From the NCBI GenBank assembly GCA_045617225.1, contig JAZLIC010000113.1:1-5348 (forward strand): a stretch of DNA of 5,348 nt. The letters are read 5' to 3'. How positions within the stretch are numbered: the stretch's first letter is position 1; each line of letters begins with the position of its first letter. Source of the stretch: JAZLIC01 sp045617225 (GTDB lineage Bacteria > Bacillota > Clostridia > Monoglobales > Monoglobaceae). The position numbers were made by a program, and so were the translations under genes. The notes beneath the pieces are model-generated. The model saw nothing but the letters and a program-made list of their open reading frames with translations. It did no database searches and had not been told where the DNA came from. Below, one piece after another: positions 1 through 5,215 of this stretch.

Positions 1-459
1 GATTTGCTAACCGAAGAATGTGGCTATCAAGGCTTACACCTTGGCGGAAGTCGTAAACCGGACGGTATAATTTATATAAATACTGACAAAAGTAAATATG
101 GAGTTATTATAGATACCAAAGCATATTCCAAAGGCTATAACTTACCTATCTCTCAAGCTGATGAAATGGAAAGATATATAGGTGAAAATCAGACAAGAAA
201 TGAAAAGGTTAATTCTAATAAATGGTGGGAACATTTTTCTGATGATGTAAATGAATTTTATTTTATGTTTGTTTCAGGTCATTTTACAGGAAATTTCAAA
301 TCACAAATAGAACGCATTAGCCGAAATAAAGGTGTTAAAGGGACAGCTTTAGCTATTACAAATCTTTTGCTATGTGCAGAAGCGTATAAATCAGGTTGTT
401 TTACACACGAAACAATAAAAAACGAAATATTTAATAATACAGAATACATATTCGGTTAG
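1..459 (+). CDS. FokI-type type IIS restriction endonuclease, C-terminal cleavage domain (5' partial)
   Basis: The reading frame is open from the first base and ends at TAG 457-459, so only the last 152 residues are visible. They match, by memory of the family, the FokI cleavage domain almost without gaps: HLGGSRKPDG, GVIIDTKAYS, GYNLPISQADEM, ENQTRN, WW, FVSGHFTGN. This domain is a PD-(D/E)XK nuclease that cuts both strands at a fixed distance from the site bound by the N-terminal recognition domain, after dimerising. The catalytic residues corresponding to FokI Asp450, Asp467 and Lys469 are present (codons at 61-63, 112-114, 118-120). The dimer-interface Asp483 and Arg487 equivalents are also kept in QADEMERY. 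The C-terminus ends where FokI ends, so this end is not truncated. The recognition domain, hence specificity, and any methyltransferase are outside the window. The gene is AT-rich (14 G+C in bases 61-120) beside GC-richer folD (31 in 661-720), which suggests horizontal acquisition. Confidence 0.93.
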   Translation, partial: DLLTEECGYQGLHLGGSRKPDGIIYINTDKSKYGVIIDTKAYSKGYNLPISQADEMERYIGENQTRNEKVNSNKWWEHFSDDVNEFYFMFVSGHFTGNFKSQIERISRNKGVKGTALAITNLLLCAEAYKSGCFTHETIKNEIFNNTEYIFG

Positions 460-478
460 CAAAAAAGAACAGAATAAT

Positions 479-522
479 AAAAGAAAAAGCATGCCACCAT
501 AAAATGATATGCTTTTTCTTTT
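479..522. terminator. Bidirectional rho-independent terminator between the nuclease gene and folD
   Basis: A perfect 14-bp inverted repeat pairs 479-492 with 509-522 around a 16-nt loop. The stem is A-rich on its left arm and T-rich on its right arm, with AAGCAT/ATGCTT at the loop end. It therefore gives a hairpin with a U tract in either direction. It begins 20 nt after the nuclease stop codon and lies about 60 nt beyond the folD stop, between two convergent genes, which is the expected place for a shared terminator. The GC content of the stem is low, so efficiency may be modest. Confidence 0.8.
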
Positions 523-523
523 T

Positions 524-572
524 GCTCCCATTTGACAAATTGTCGTTTTATTGAGGACTGTCAAAATGGAGC
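524..572. repeat. Imperfect inverted repeat, possible second terminator for the plus strand
   Basis: GCTCCCATTTGACA (524-537) pairs with TGTCAAAATGGAGC (559-572), with two mismatched positions inside the 14-bp arms, giving a hairpin with a 21-nt loop. The right arm is followed by GTTTTT, so on the plus strand it could serve as a back-up terminator for the nuclease transcript. On the minus strand it lacks a U tract and would be only a 3' UTR hairpin of folD. A small palindrome, GACAAATTGTC (534-544), overlaps the left arm. Confidence 0.5.
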
Positions 573-584
573 GTTTTTAAATAT

Positions 585-1430
585 CTATTTGGCATTTTTG
601 GCGGCGGTTACAGTGTTGCGCATCAGCATTGCTATGGTCATAGGGCCTACACCGCCCGGGACAGGAGTGATAGCCCCTGCAATTTTCTCCACGGATTCAA
701 AATCCACATCGCCGCAGAGCTTTCCGTTTTCGTCACGGTCCATACCTACATCAATTACAACGGCACCTTCTTTTACCATATTGGCGGTAACAAACTTCGG
801 TATTCCAACTGCCGCAACCAGAATATCCGCACGCTTTGTAACGGATTTTAAATCCTTTGTGCGTGAATGACAAATCGTCACAGTACCGTTTTGATGGAGA
901 AGAAGCATTGACATAGGCTTGCCCACAATATTGCTTCTGCCGATTACCACGCATTCCTTGCCTTCAACCGAAACGCCGCTTTCTTTGATAAGCTCCATAA
1001 TCCCTGCGGGTGTACACGGTACAAAATCAAAGTCGCCAATCATAATCTTGCCTACATTTGTCGGATGGAAGGCATCAACATCTTTTTCGGGACGAATGTT
1101 GTTGATAATTGTCTTGTCGTCTAAGTGTTTAGGCAGCGGAAGCTGTACCAATATTCCGTGAATGTTCTTGTCATTGTTCAGTTTATCTATTAAGGCTAAA
1201 AGCTCATCTTCGGTAGTTTCGGCAGGGAGAGCGTACTTTTCGGAGTGCATACCAAGCTCTGCACAAGCTTTTTCTTTGTTCGCAACATATACCTTAGATG
1301 CAGAATCATCGCCCACGATTACTACCGCCAAGCCCGGATTTATTCCTTCCTCTTTGAGTTTTGTTACCTCTGCTTTCAGTTCGTTTTTCACTCTTGCGGA
1401 AACTTCCTTTCCGCTCAATATTTTTGCCAT
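585..1430 (-). CDS. folD: Bifunctional methylenetetrahydrofolate dehydrogenase / methenyltetrahydrofolate cyclohydrolase
   Basis: This 281-residue cytoplasmic enzyme interconverts 5,10-methylene-, 5,10-methenyl- and 10-formyl-tetrahydrofolate in one-carbon metabolism, using NADP in the family as generally known. The length is normal. The substrate-site signature YVANKEKAC holds the conserved Tyr48 and catalytic Lys52. Further family motifs are VQLPLP with Gln96, PEKDVDAFHP with Asp119, PCTPAGIMELI, the dinucleotide-binding stretch VVIGRSNIVGKPMSMLL, ICHSRTKDL, and the C-terminal PVPGGVGPMTIAML. The ATG at 1430 is chosen because GAGAGGAG lies 9 nt upstream (1440-1447) and the protein then begins with the usual MAKILSGKEV. 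The gene starts inside the 3' end of ygiQ, with 125 nt of overlap, so the two are very likely cotranscribed and translationally coupled. No promoter of its own was found. Transcription probably ends at the hairpin at 479-522. Confidence 0.97.
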   Translation of the reverse strand: MAKILSGKEVSARVKNELKAEVTKLKEEGINPGLAVVIVGDDSASKVYVANKEKACAELGMHSEKYALPAETTEDELLALIDKLNNDKNIHGILVQLPLPKHLDDKTIINNIRPEKDVDAFHPTNVGKIMIGDFDFVPCTPAGIMELIKESGVSVEGKECVVIGRSNIVGKPMSMLLLHQNGTVTICHSRTKDLKSVTKRADILVAAVGIPKFVTANMVKEGAVVIDVGMDRDENGKLCGDVDFESVEKIAGAITPVPGGVGPMTIAMLMRNTVTAAKNAK

Positions 1431-3240
1431 TTGAATAATCTCCTCTCTTTGGTTTAATCAAACATTTTTGACCATATCCGATTAGGTCACGGCGATTTGC
1501 TTTTATCAATGCCGAGTATACAAGGTCATAATTTTTAGGGTCTTTATATTGCAAAAGCGCCCGTTGCATCTGCTTTTCGTTATAGTCCTTCGGTACATAA
1601 ACCGACTTCATTGTGCGTGGGTCTATGCCCGTGTAGTACATACAGGTGGCAAGGCTTCCCGGTGTCGGATAGAAGTCTTGTACCTGCTCCGGGTTTAAGT
1701 TGTTATCACGCAGGAATTCCGCAAGCTCTATTGCATCTTTTAAGGTGCTTCCCGGGTGTGATGACATCAGGTATGGCACAAGGTATTGCTTTTTGTTAAG
1801 CTTTTCGTTTATCTTTTTATACTTTGCCGCAAAGCGCCGATATACCTCGTGTTTCGGCTTTCCCATATATTGCAGAACTCTGTCCGAGATATGCTCCGGT
1901 GCAACTTTAAGCTGACCGCTTATGTGGTATTTGCAAAGCTCATTTAAAAACCTGTCATCTTTATCCTCTAAAAGATAGTCAAAGCGTATACCGCTTCGGA
2001 TAAATACTCGCTTTACCCCTTTGATTTTTCTTATTTTTTTAAGAAGGCTTAAATAATCATCGTGTGACGCTTTAAGGTTTTTGCAAGGCGTAGGAAAGAG
2101 GCATTGCCTGTCCTTGCAGACGCCGTACTTTTTTTGCTTATCGCAAGCGGTGTCACGAAAGTTTGCGGTAGGTCCACCTACATCGTGAATGTAGCCTTTA
2201 AAGTGCGGACTTTGGGTAAGTAATTCCGCCTCTTTTAGTATTGATTCGTGACTGCGTGATGTGACTGTGCGTCCCTGATGATAAGTAAGGGCGCAAAAGG
2301 TGCAACCGCCAAAGCAACCTCTGCAAGAGGTAATGGAAAACTCAACCTCTTTCAGGGCGGGTATACCGCCTTCTGCCTCGTATGATGGGTGATATGCACG
2401 AGCATAAGGAAGTGCATAAACCGCATCTAATTCCTCTGTGGTAAGGGGCATAGATGGTGGATTTTGAACGGTATATTTGTTATGGTCGAGTTGTGCCAAT
2501 GCTCTGCCACGGATTGCGTCTTGCTCCTCATTCTGTATTATTGCCGCTTGGGCGTATGCTTTTTTGTCCGCAGACACTTGGTCATAGGTCGGCAGAACAA
2601 CGCACCCCTCGGGCAGATTGTCCGCAGAGCCCTCTAAGTACATAGAGCCGTTAATATGCTTAATATCATTTATGGGAACGCCGGCACTTAAAAGGTCGGC
2701 AACTTCTACAACCTGATGCTCACCCATTCCAAAGAGAAGAAGGTCTGCACCGCTGTCAATCAGTACGGAGCGTCTTACCTTATCCGACCAATAGTCATAG
2801 TGTGCAAAACGCCTGAGGCTTGCCTCAATACCGCCGATAATGATAGGCACATCTTTGCCGTATGCCTCACGCAGACGATTGCAATATACGATTACTGCAC
2901 GGTCGGGACGGTGACCTGCCTTCCCTCCGGGTGAGTAAAGGTCGGTATTCCTTACCCTTTTTGCGGCAGTGTAATGATTTACCATAGAGTCGATATTGCC
3001 CGAGGTAACCAAAAAACCGAGCCGCGGCTTACCTAAACGCTTGAAGTCGTCGCAATTATGCCAGTCAGGTTGTGCAATTATTCCCACGGTATAGCCGGCG
3101 TTTTCAAGTACACGTGATATTATGGCGTGGCCAAAGCTGGGGTGGTCAACATATGCATCGCCGATAATATAGACAAAATCAAGCTGCTCAATATTCTGTT
3201 TTATAAGTTCTTCTTTGGAAACAGGTAAAAATTTATTCAT
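1306..3240 (-). CDS. ygiQ: YgiQ family radical SAM protein
   Basis: This 644-residue protein belongs to the YgiQ family (UPF0313). Its reaction is not established to my knowledge, so only a role as a radical S-adenosylmethionine enzyme is claimed. The N-terminus has the family block FLPVSKEEL, GDAYVDHPSFGHAII, GIIAQPDW, then GGIEASLRRFAHYDYWSD at about 136-153. The iron-sulphur signature is CFGGCTFC (Cys309, Cys313, Cys316, spacing CX3CX2C). It is followed by DVGGPTAN and four more cysteines (366, 375, 380, 386) at positions matching cysteines in the E. coli protein; they may bind a second metal site. KVAPEH, SSHPG and the end motif DLIGYGQKCLIKP are also family-typical. Residues 604-644 are very basic (14 Lys/Arg of 41) and are encoded within folD in another frame. 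The ATG at 3240 is the only reasonable start: an in-frame TAG lies 15 nt upstream. No Shine-Dalgarno sequence precedes it. Confidence 0.95.
   Translation of the reverse strand: MNKFLPVSKEELIKQNIEQLDFVYIIGDAYVDHPSFGHAIISRVLENAGYTVGIIAQPDWHNCDDFKRLGKPRLGFLVTSGNIDSMVNHYTAAKRVRNTDLYSPGGKAGHRPDRAVIVYCNRLREAYGKDVPIIIGGIEASLRRFAHYDYWSDKVRRSVLIDSGADLLLFGMGEHQVVEVADLLSAGVPINDIKHINGSMYLEGSADNLPEGCVVLPTYDQVSADKKAYAQAAIIQNEEQDAIRGRALAQLDHNKYTVQNPPSMPLTTEELDAVYALPYARAYHPSYEAEGGIPALKEVEFSITSCRGCFGGCTFCALTYHQGRTVTSRSHESILKEAELLTQSPHFKGYIHDVGGPTANFRDTACDKQKKYGVCKDRQCLFPTPCKNLKASHDDYLSLLKKIRKIKGVKRVFIRSGIRFDYLLEDKDDRFLNELCKYHISGQLKVAPEHISDRVLQYMGKPKHEVYRRFAAKYKKINEKLNKKQYLVPYLMSSHPGSTLKDAIELAEFLRDNNLNPEQVQDFYPTPGSLATCMYYTGIDPRTMKSVYVPKDYNEKQMQRALLQYKDPKNYDLVYSALIKANRRDLIGYGQKCLIKPKRGDYSNGKNIERKGSFRKSEKRTESRGNKTQRGRNKSGLGGSNRGR
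1440..1447 (-). promoter_or_regulatory. folD ribosome binding site inside ygiQ
   Basis: On the minus strand GAGAGGAG ends 9 nt before the folD ATG. It lies within the ygiQ reading frame, where it contributes codons of the KPKRGD stretch, so ribosomes finishing ygiQ pass over the folD initiation region. This fixes the folD start and supports translational coupling. Confidence 0.85.
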
Positions 3241-3246
3241 ACAAAT

Positions 3247-3275
3247 ATAATACTATAATTTCCCTAAAATTGCAA
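3247..3275 (-). promoter_or_regulatory. Predicted ygiQ promoter, apparently leaderless
   Basis: On the minus strand TTGCAA (3275-3270) and TATTAT (3252-3247) are separated by exactly 17 nt. Both hexamers are close to the sigma-A consensus. The expected transcription start, about 7 nt after the -10 box, falls at or next to the A of the ygiQ ATG at 3240. This agrees with the missing Shine-Dalgarno sequence. A start site further upstream in the AT-rich gap cannot be excluded. Confidence 0.5.
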
Positions 3276-3282
3276 GAGCGTA

Positions 3283-3311
3283 TTGCTTTTTTAGGAAGTG
3301 GGGATTATAAT
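3283..3311 (+). promoter_or_regulatory. Predicted promoter of the HAD phosphatase gene
   Basis: TTGCTT (3283-3288) and a perfect TATAAT (3306-3311) are separated by 17 nt. The start site would fall near 3318, leaving a leader of about 15 nt that just holds the ribosome binding site AGAGGTG (3321-3327). The -35 box lies 7 bp from the -35 box of the divergent ygiQ promoter, so the two are back to back and could share regulation. Confidence 0.6.
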
Positions 3312-3332
3312 AATGATGAAAGAGGTGTAAAG

Positions 3333-4157
3333 ATGAGAAAGACATACAAAGGAGCGGTATTTTTCGATGTGGACGGAACTCTTATAGCGGAAAGCACAAA
3401 TCAAATCCCAACCGAAAAAACCGTCAAGGCACTTGAATTATTAAAGAAGAACGGCTATATGGTGGGCATTGCCACAGGAAGGGCAAAATGCTATGTACCG
3501 AATTTCGGTATTGATTTTAATTGCTATGTCACGTCAAACGGTGCGTGCGTAGATGTTGACGGAGAGCGGATATGGAATAAATGCTTCTCGAAGGAGGAGC
3601 TTGCGGAACTTACACAAACAATGGACGAAATCGGCATAAGCTATATTCTGGAAAGTCCCGAAGCGTGCCGTTATAACGAAAGTGCAATAGAGGACGTTAA
3701 GTTTCTGGTCGGTGAGTTCGGAATTGACCGTCAATCTTTTTCGAATATTAAAGATTTAAAAGACTTATGTGTTAAAAACCCTGACGGACTTAATGTTAAT
3801 AAGCTTAATATTATATATGGCGAGATTGAAAAGTTTGATAAGCTTTTAATGCGCCTTGGCGATAAATATAATATTTCCAAGCACAGACACAGTTGTTCTG
3901 CCGATGTAAATGCGCTTGGTATGAATAAATCTTTGGGCATTTTAAAGGCGGCAGAGAGCTTTAATATCCCTATTGATAATGTGTACGCATTTGGTGACGG
4001 AAGGAACGATTTTGAAATGCTGTCGGCGGCAGGACAAGGAGTGGCAATGGGCGACCATGCCTCATGCCTTGAAGAAATCCCCGGAGTAATGATAACCGAC
4101 ACGGTAAAAAATGATGGTATATATAAGGCACTTAAAGAGTTAAAGCTTATTGTATAA
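3333..4157 (+). CDS. Cof-type HAD superfamily phosphatase (class IIB)
   Basis: This 274-residue cytoplasmic protein is a haloacid-dehalogenase-type hydrolase; members of this branch dephosphorylate sugar phosphates, nucleotides or flavin cofactors. The substrate here cannot be told from sequence. All four HAD motifs are seen: motif I FFDVDGT with nucleophile Asp12 and Asp14; motif II GIATGR with Thr48; motif III Lys199 in LGMNKSLGI; motif IV FGDGRNDFEM with Asp222 and Asp226. The stretch between motifs II and III is the C2-type cap that sets specificity. The frame is open upstream to a TTG at 3270, but the ATG at 3333 is preferred. It has AGAGGTG 5 nt upstream, lies downstream of the predicted promoter, and places motif I at residue 10 as usual. 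It is divergent from ygiQ and 52 nt ahead of the HPr-like gene on the same strand, with no terminator between, so cotranscription is likely. Confidence 0.92.
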   Translation: MRKTYKGAVFFDVDGTLIAESTNQIPTEKTVKALELLKKNGYMVGIATGRAKCYVPNFGIDFNCYVTSNGACVDVDGERIWNKCFSKEELAELTQTMDEIGISYILESPEACRYNESAIEDVKFLVGEFGIDRQSFSNIKDLKDLCVKNPDGLNVNKLNIIYGEIEKFDKLLMRLGDKYNISKHRHSCSADVNALGMNKSLGILKAAESFNIPIDNVYAFGDGRNDFEMLSAAGQGVAMGDHASCLEEIPGVMITDTVKNDGIYKALKELKLIV

Positions 4158-4174
4158 CCAAAAGAATTTACGGA

Positions 4175-4203
4175 TATAATAACTCCTAACAAATAGGAAG
4201 GAG
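4175..4203 (+). promoter_or_regulatory. Possible internal promoter and strong ribosome binding site of the HPr-like gene
   Basis: A perfect TATAAT (4175-4180) lies ahead of the gene, but the nearest -35 candidate, TTGTAT (4150-4155), is 19 nt away, so the promoter call is weak. The ribosome binding site AGGAAGGAG (4195-4203) is strong and 6 nt from the ATG. TCCTA (4184-4188) can pair with TAGGA (4194-4198), and CTCCT (4183-4187) with AGGAG (4199-4203), so the site could be partly masked in the RNA. Confidence 0.4.
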
Positions 4204-4209
4204 ATTATT

Positions 4210-4467
4210 ATGACGGAGTTTGAGTATACAATAAAGGATACGGCAGGTATCCACGCACGACCGGCAGGCTTGCTTGTGCGTCTTGCAGAGAAGTATGACG
4301 CAGACATAACTATAATAAACGGAGAGAAAAGCGCAAACGCAAAGCGAATTTTCGCAGTAATGGGACTTGGCGTAAAGTGCGGCGACACGGTAAAAATTCA
4401 GGCAGACGGAGATGATGCCCAAAACGCCGCCGATGACCTCAGCCGATTTATGGCAGAACATATGTAG
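4210..4467 (+). CDS. HPr-like phosphocarrier protein with Arg in place of Ser46
   Basis: At 85 residues the protein has the length of HPr, the small PTS protein that carries phosphate from enzyme I to sugar-specific EIIA domains. The active-site signature GIHARPAG puts the phospho-accepting histidine at His15, with Arg17 beside it. The second signature, normally KSIMGVMSLG in Firmicutes, reads KRIFAVMGLG. The Ser46 that HPr kinase phosphorylates for carbon catabolite repression is therefore Arg46. It should be able to take phosphate on His15 but not signal through Ser46, the reverse of Crh, which keeps Ser46 and lacks His15. No ptsI, hprK or EII gene is in the window, so whether it serves the general PTS or is a specialised paralogue is open. 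It follows the HAD phosphatase gene by 52 nt and is closed by a terminator. The ATG is fixed by AGGAAGGAG 6 nt upstream. Confidence 0.93.
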   Translation: MTEFEYTIKDTAGIHARPAGLLVRLAEKYDADITIINGEKSANAKRIFAVMGLGVKCGDTVKIQADGDDAQNAADDLSRFMAEHM

Positions 4468-4479
4468 AAAATATGATAA

Positions 4480-4514
4480 AAAAGCCGACTTCTGAAAACG
4501 GAGTCGACTTTTTG
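4480..4514 (+). terminator. Rho-independent terminator after the HPr-like gene
   Basis: AAAAAGCCGACTTC pairs with GGAGTCGACTTTTT around a short loop (TGAAAAC), with one C-A mismatch within the stem. The hairpin begins 12 nt after the HPr-like stop codon and ends in a run of five T, a standard intrinsic terminator. It separates the core block from the accessory right edge. Confidence 0.85.
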
Positions 4515-4526
4515 TATTAAAACGCC

Positions 4527-4555
4527 TTGACAAGCATTTGGTGATATGCTACAAT
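4527..4555 (+). promoter_or_regulatory. Strong extended -10 promoter with palindromic spacer
   Basis: A perfect -35 box TTGACA (4527-4532) is followed after exactly 17 nt by TACAAT (4550-4555). TGC directly before the -10 box is an extended -10 element. The spacer together with the first base of the -10 box forms an inverted repeat, AGCAT (4533-4537) and ATGCT (4546-4550). That is a plausible operator for a repressor which would block RNA polymerase. The promoter sits directly after the HPr terminator and points toward the 129-residue unknown gene, with a predicted start near 4562 and a leader of nearly 200 nt. Confidence 0.75.
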
Positions 4556-4617
4556 AAACAAAAGCCAAAAGACAAATTTTTGGTGATTTTGTCGAAGGTT
4601 TGCGAAAGGTGTGGAAA

Positions 4618-4677
4618 ATGATAAAAAAAAGAATAAGATGCCAAAAAATGTACGTCCCCAAATGGCTCACAGAATAA
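4618..4677 (+). CDS. Possible 19-residue small ORF in the leader of the unknown gene
   Basis: ATG at 4618 is preceded by AAAGGTG (4605-4611), a usable ribosome binding site 6 nt away, and reads to TAA 4675-4677. The peptide is strongly basic at its start (MIKKRIR). Its second half is encoded by the left inverted repeat, so it is either a chance ORF, the severed start of a gene interrupted by the repeat, or a leader peptide. There is no homology that I recognise. Confidence 0.2.
   Translation: MIKKRIRCQKMYVPKWLTE
4641..4667 (+). repeat. Left arm of a perfect 27-bp inverted repeat
   Basis: This arm is the exact reverse complement of 5162-5188. It contains CCAAAAAATGTACGTCCCC followed by AAATGGCT. 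The identity stops at both ends: the outer neighbours are G4640 and T5189, the inner neighbours C4668 and A5161. The two arms bound a 494-bp interior holding one gene. Confidence 0.95.
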
Positions 4678-4755
4678 TAAAAAGCATTTAAAAGTTTCTC
4701 TATAAAATATTTGTTTTACAAAGATTATTACCAGGTGTTAACAGGAGTGAACGGA

Positions 4756-5145
4756 ATGAAAAAAAAGGGTATAATACTATTATTTATTACTTTAATTGTA
4801 GTAGTTTATATTATCATGTTACATGATACAGATAATATAATAAATGATTTTAAGGATTGTGTTGCAGATAACCCTAAATCTGAAATTATAAAAAACACAT
4901 CACTTTATAAATATTATAATCGCAACGAATTATATAAGAACGAAATTTTTGATGCAGAGGTTAAAGTACGAAGGCGGCTTGTGCTGCATAACTTCCATGA
5001 TGGAGTAATGTTTGTAAGCTATGACTGCGAAACATTTAATAATAAAGGGGAGCATATATATGGCTCATCAAATGTTTATGCAAAATGGTACATAGAAAAG
5101 AAAAATGGCATTTGGGAAGTAGTAAAAGTTGAAGAAAGACCGTAA
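4756..5145 (+). CDS. Hypothetical single-pass membrane-anchored protein, 129 residues
   Basis: I do not recognise a family. The protein starts MKKKG, followed by one hydrophobic segment (about residues 6-22, IILLFITLIVVVYIIML) typical of an uncleaved signal anchor. No lipobox cysteine follows, so a lipoprotein is unlikely. The remaining 105 residues are hydrophilic and predicted to lie outside the membrane. They contain two cysteines (35 and 91) that could pair, and end in a strand-like WYIEKKNGIWEVVKVEERP reminiscent of the last strands of small NTF2-like folds; this is only an impression. ATG 4756 is chosen over the in-frame TTG at 4711 because AGGAG (4743-4747) lies 8 nt upstream and the anchor then begins properly. 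The gene is very AT-rich (12 G+C in bases 4801-4860), lies between perfect inverted repeats and just ahead of an Rhs fragment. A role as an immunity protein is possible but unproven. Confidence 0.75.
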   Translation: MKKKGIILLFITLIVVVYIIMLHDTDNIINDFKDCVADNPKSEIIKNTSLYKYYNRNELYKNEIFDAEVKVRRRLVLHNFHDGVMFVSYDCETFNNKGEHIYGSSNVYAKWYIEKKNGIWEVVKVEERP

Positions 5146-5161
5146 ATAATTATCGTATTAA

Positions 5162-5188
5162 AGCCATTTGGGGACGTACATTTTTTGG
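5162..5188 (-). repeat. Right arm of the perfect 27-bp inverted repeat
   Basis: This arm is the exact reverse complement of 4641-4667 and begins 16 nt after the stop codon of the 129-residue gene. Its first 13 bases, AGCCATTTGGGGA (5162-5174), recur in direct orientation at 5229-5241 inside the Rhs-like segment. Confidence 0.95.
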
Positions 5189-5215
5189 TACTATTTTATT
5201 GACAACAAAATATAG

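Larger units (their letters stand above)
4641..5188. mobile_element. Candidate 548-bp inverted-repeat-bounded unit carrying one gene
   Basis: The unit consists of the two 27-bp arms and an AT-rich interior with a single gene and no transposase or recombinase. No target-site duplication is visible: the bases outside the left arm (AGATG) and outside the right arm (TACTA) differ. It could be a small non-autonomous element carrying a passenger gene, an invertible segment, or two independent copies of a dispersed short repeat in opposite orientation. The GGGGACG core of the arms recalls, from memory only, short repeats near IS200-like (RAYT-type) transposases in clostridia. Confidence 0.35.

Noticed and set aside
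532..870. Open frame of 112 codons on the plus strand
   Set aside because: It lies antisense to folD, whose family motifs are unmistakable. It has no ribosome binding site and a non-protein-like composition.
3270..3332. TTG start giving the HAD protein 21 extra residues
   Set aside because: It would begin upstream of the predicted promoter, lacks a ribosome binding site, and gives an atypical extension before motif I. ATG 3333 fits better.
3731..4192. Minus-strand open frame of 153 codons
   Set aside because: It is antisense to the HAD phosphatase gene, which shows all four catalytic motifs. The opposite frame has no recognisable domain.
4398..4670. Minus-strand frame of 90 codons beginning in the left inverted repeat
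   Set aside because: It crosses the HPr terminator and the strong plus-strand promoter and overlaps the HPr gene. No ribosome binding site supports it.
4683..4708. Internal promoter at TATAAA/TAAAAT ahead of the unknown gene
   Set aside because: A -10-like sequence is present but no acceptable -35 box lies at the right distance. The external promoter at 4527-4555 is a better candidate.
4711..4755. TTG start giving the unknown membrane protein 15 extra residues
   Set aside because: ATG 4756 has AGGAG 8 nt upstream and begins with the usual lysines before the membrane segment.
4636..5193. Target-site duplication flanking the 27-bp inverted repeats
   Set aside because: The bases outside the two arms (AGATG and TACTA) do not match, so simple transposon insertion is not supported by a duplication.
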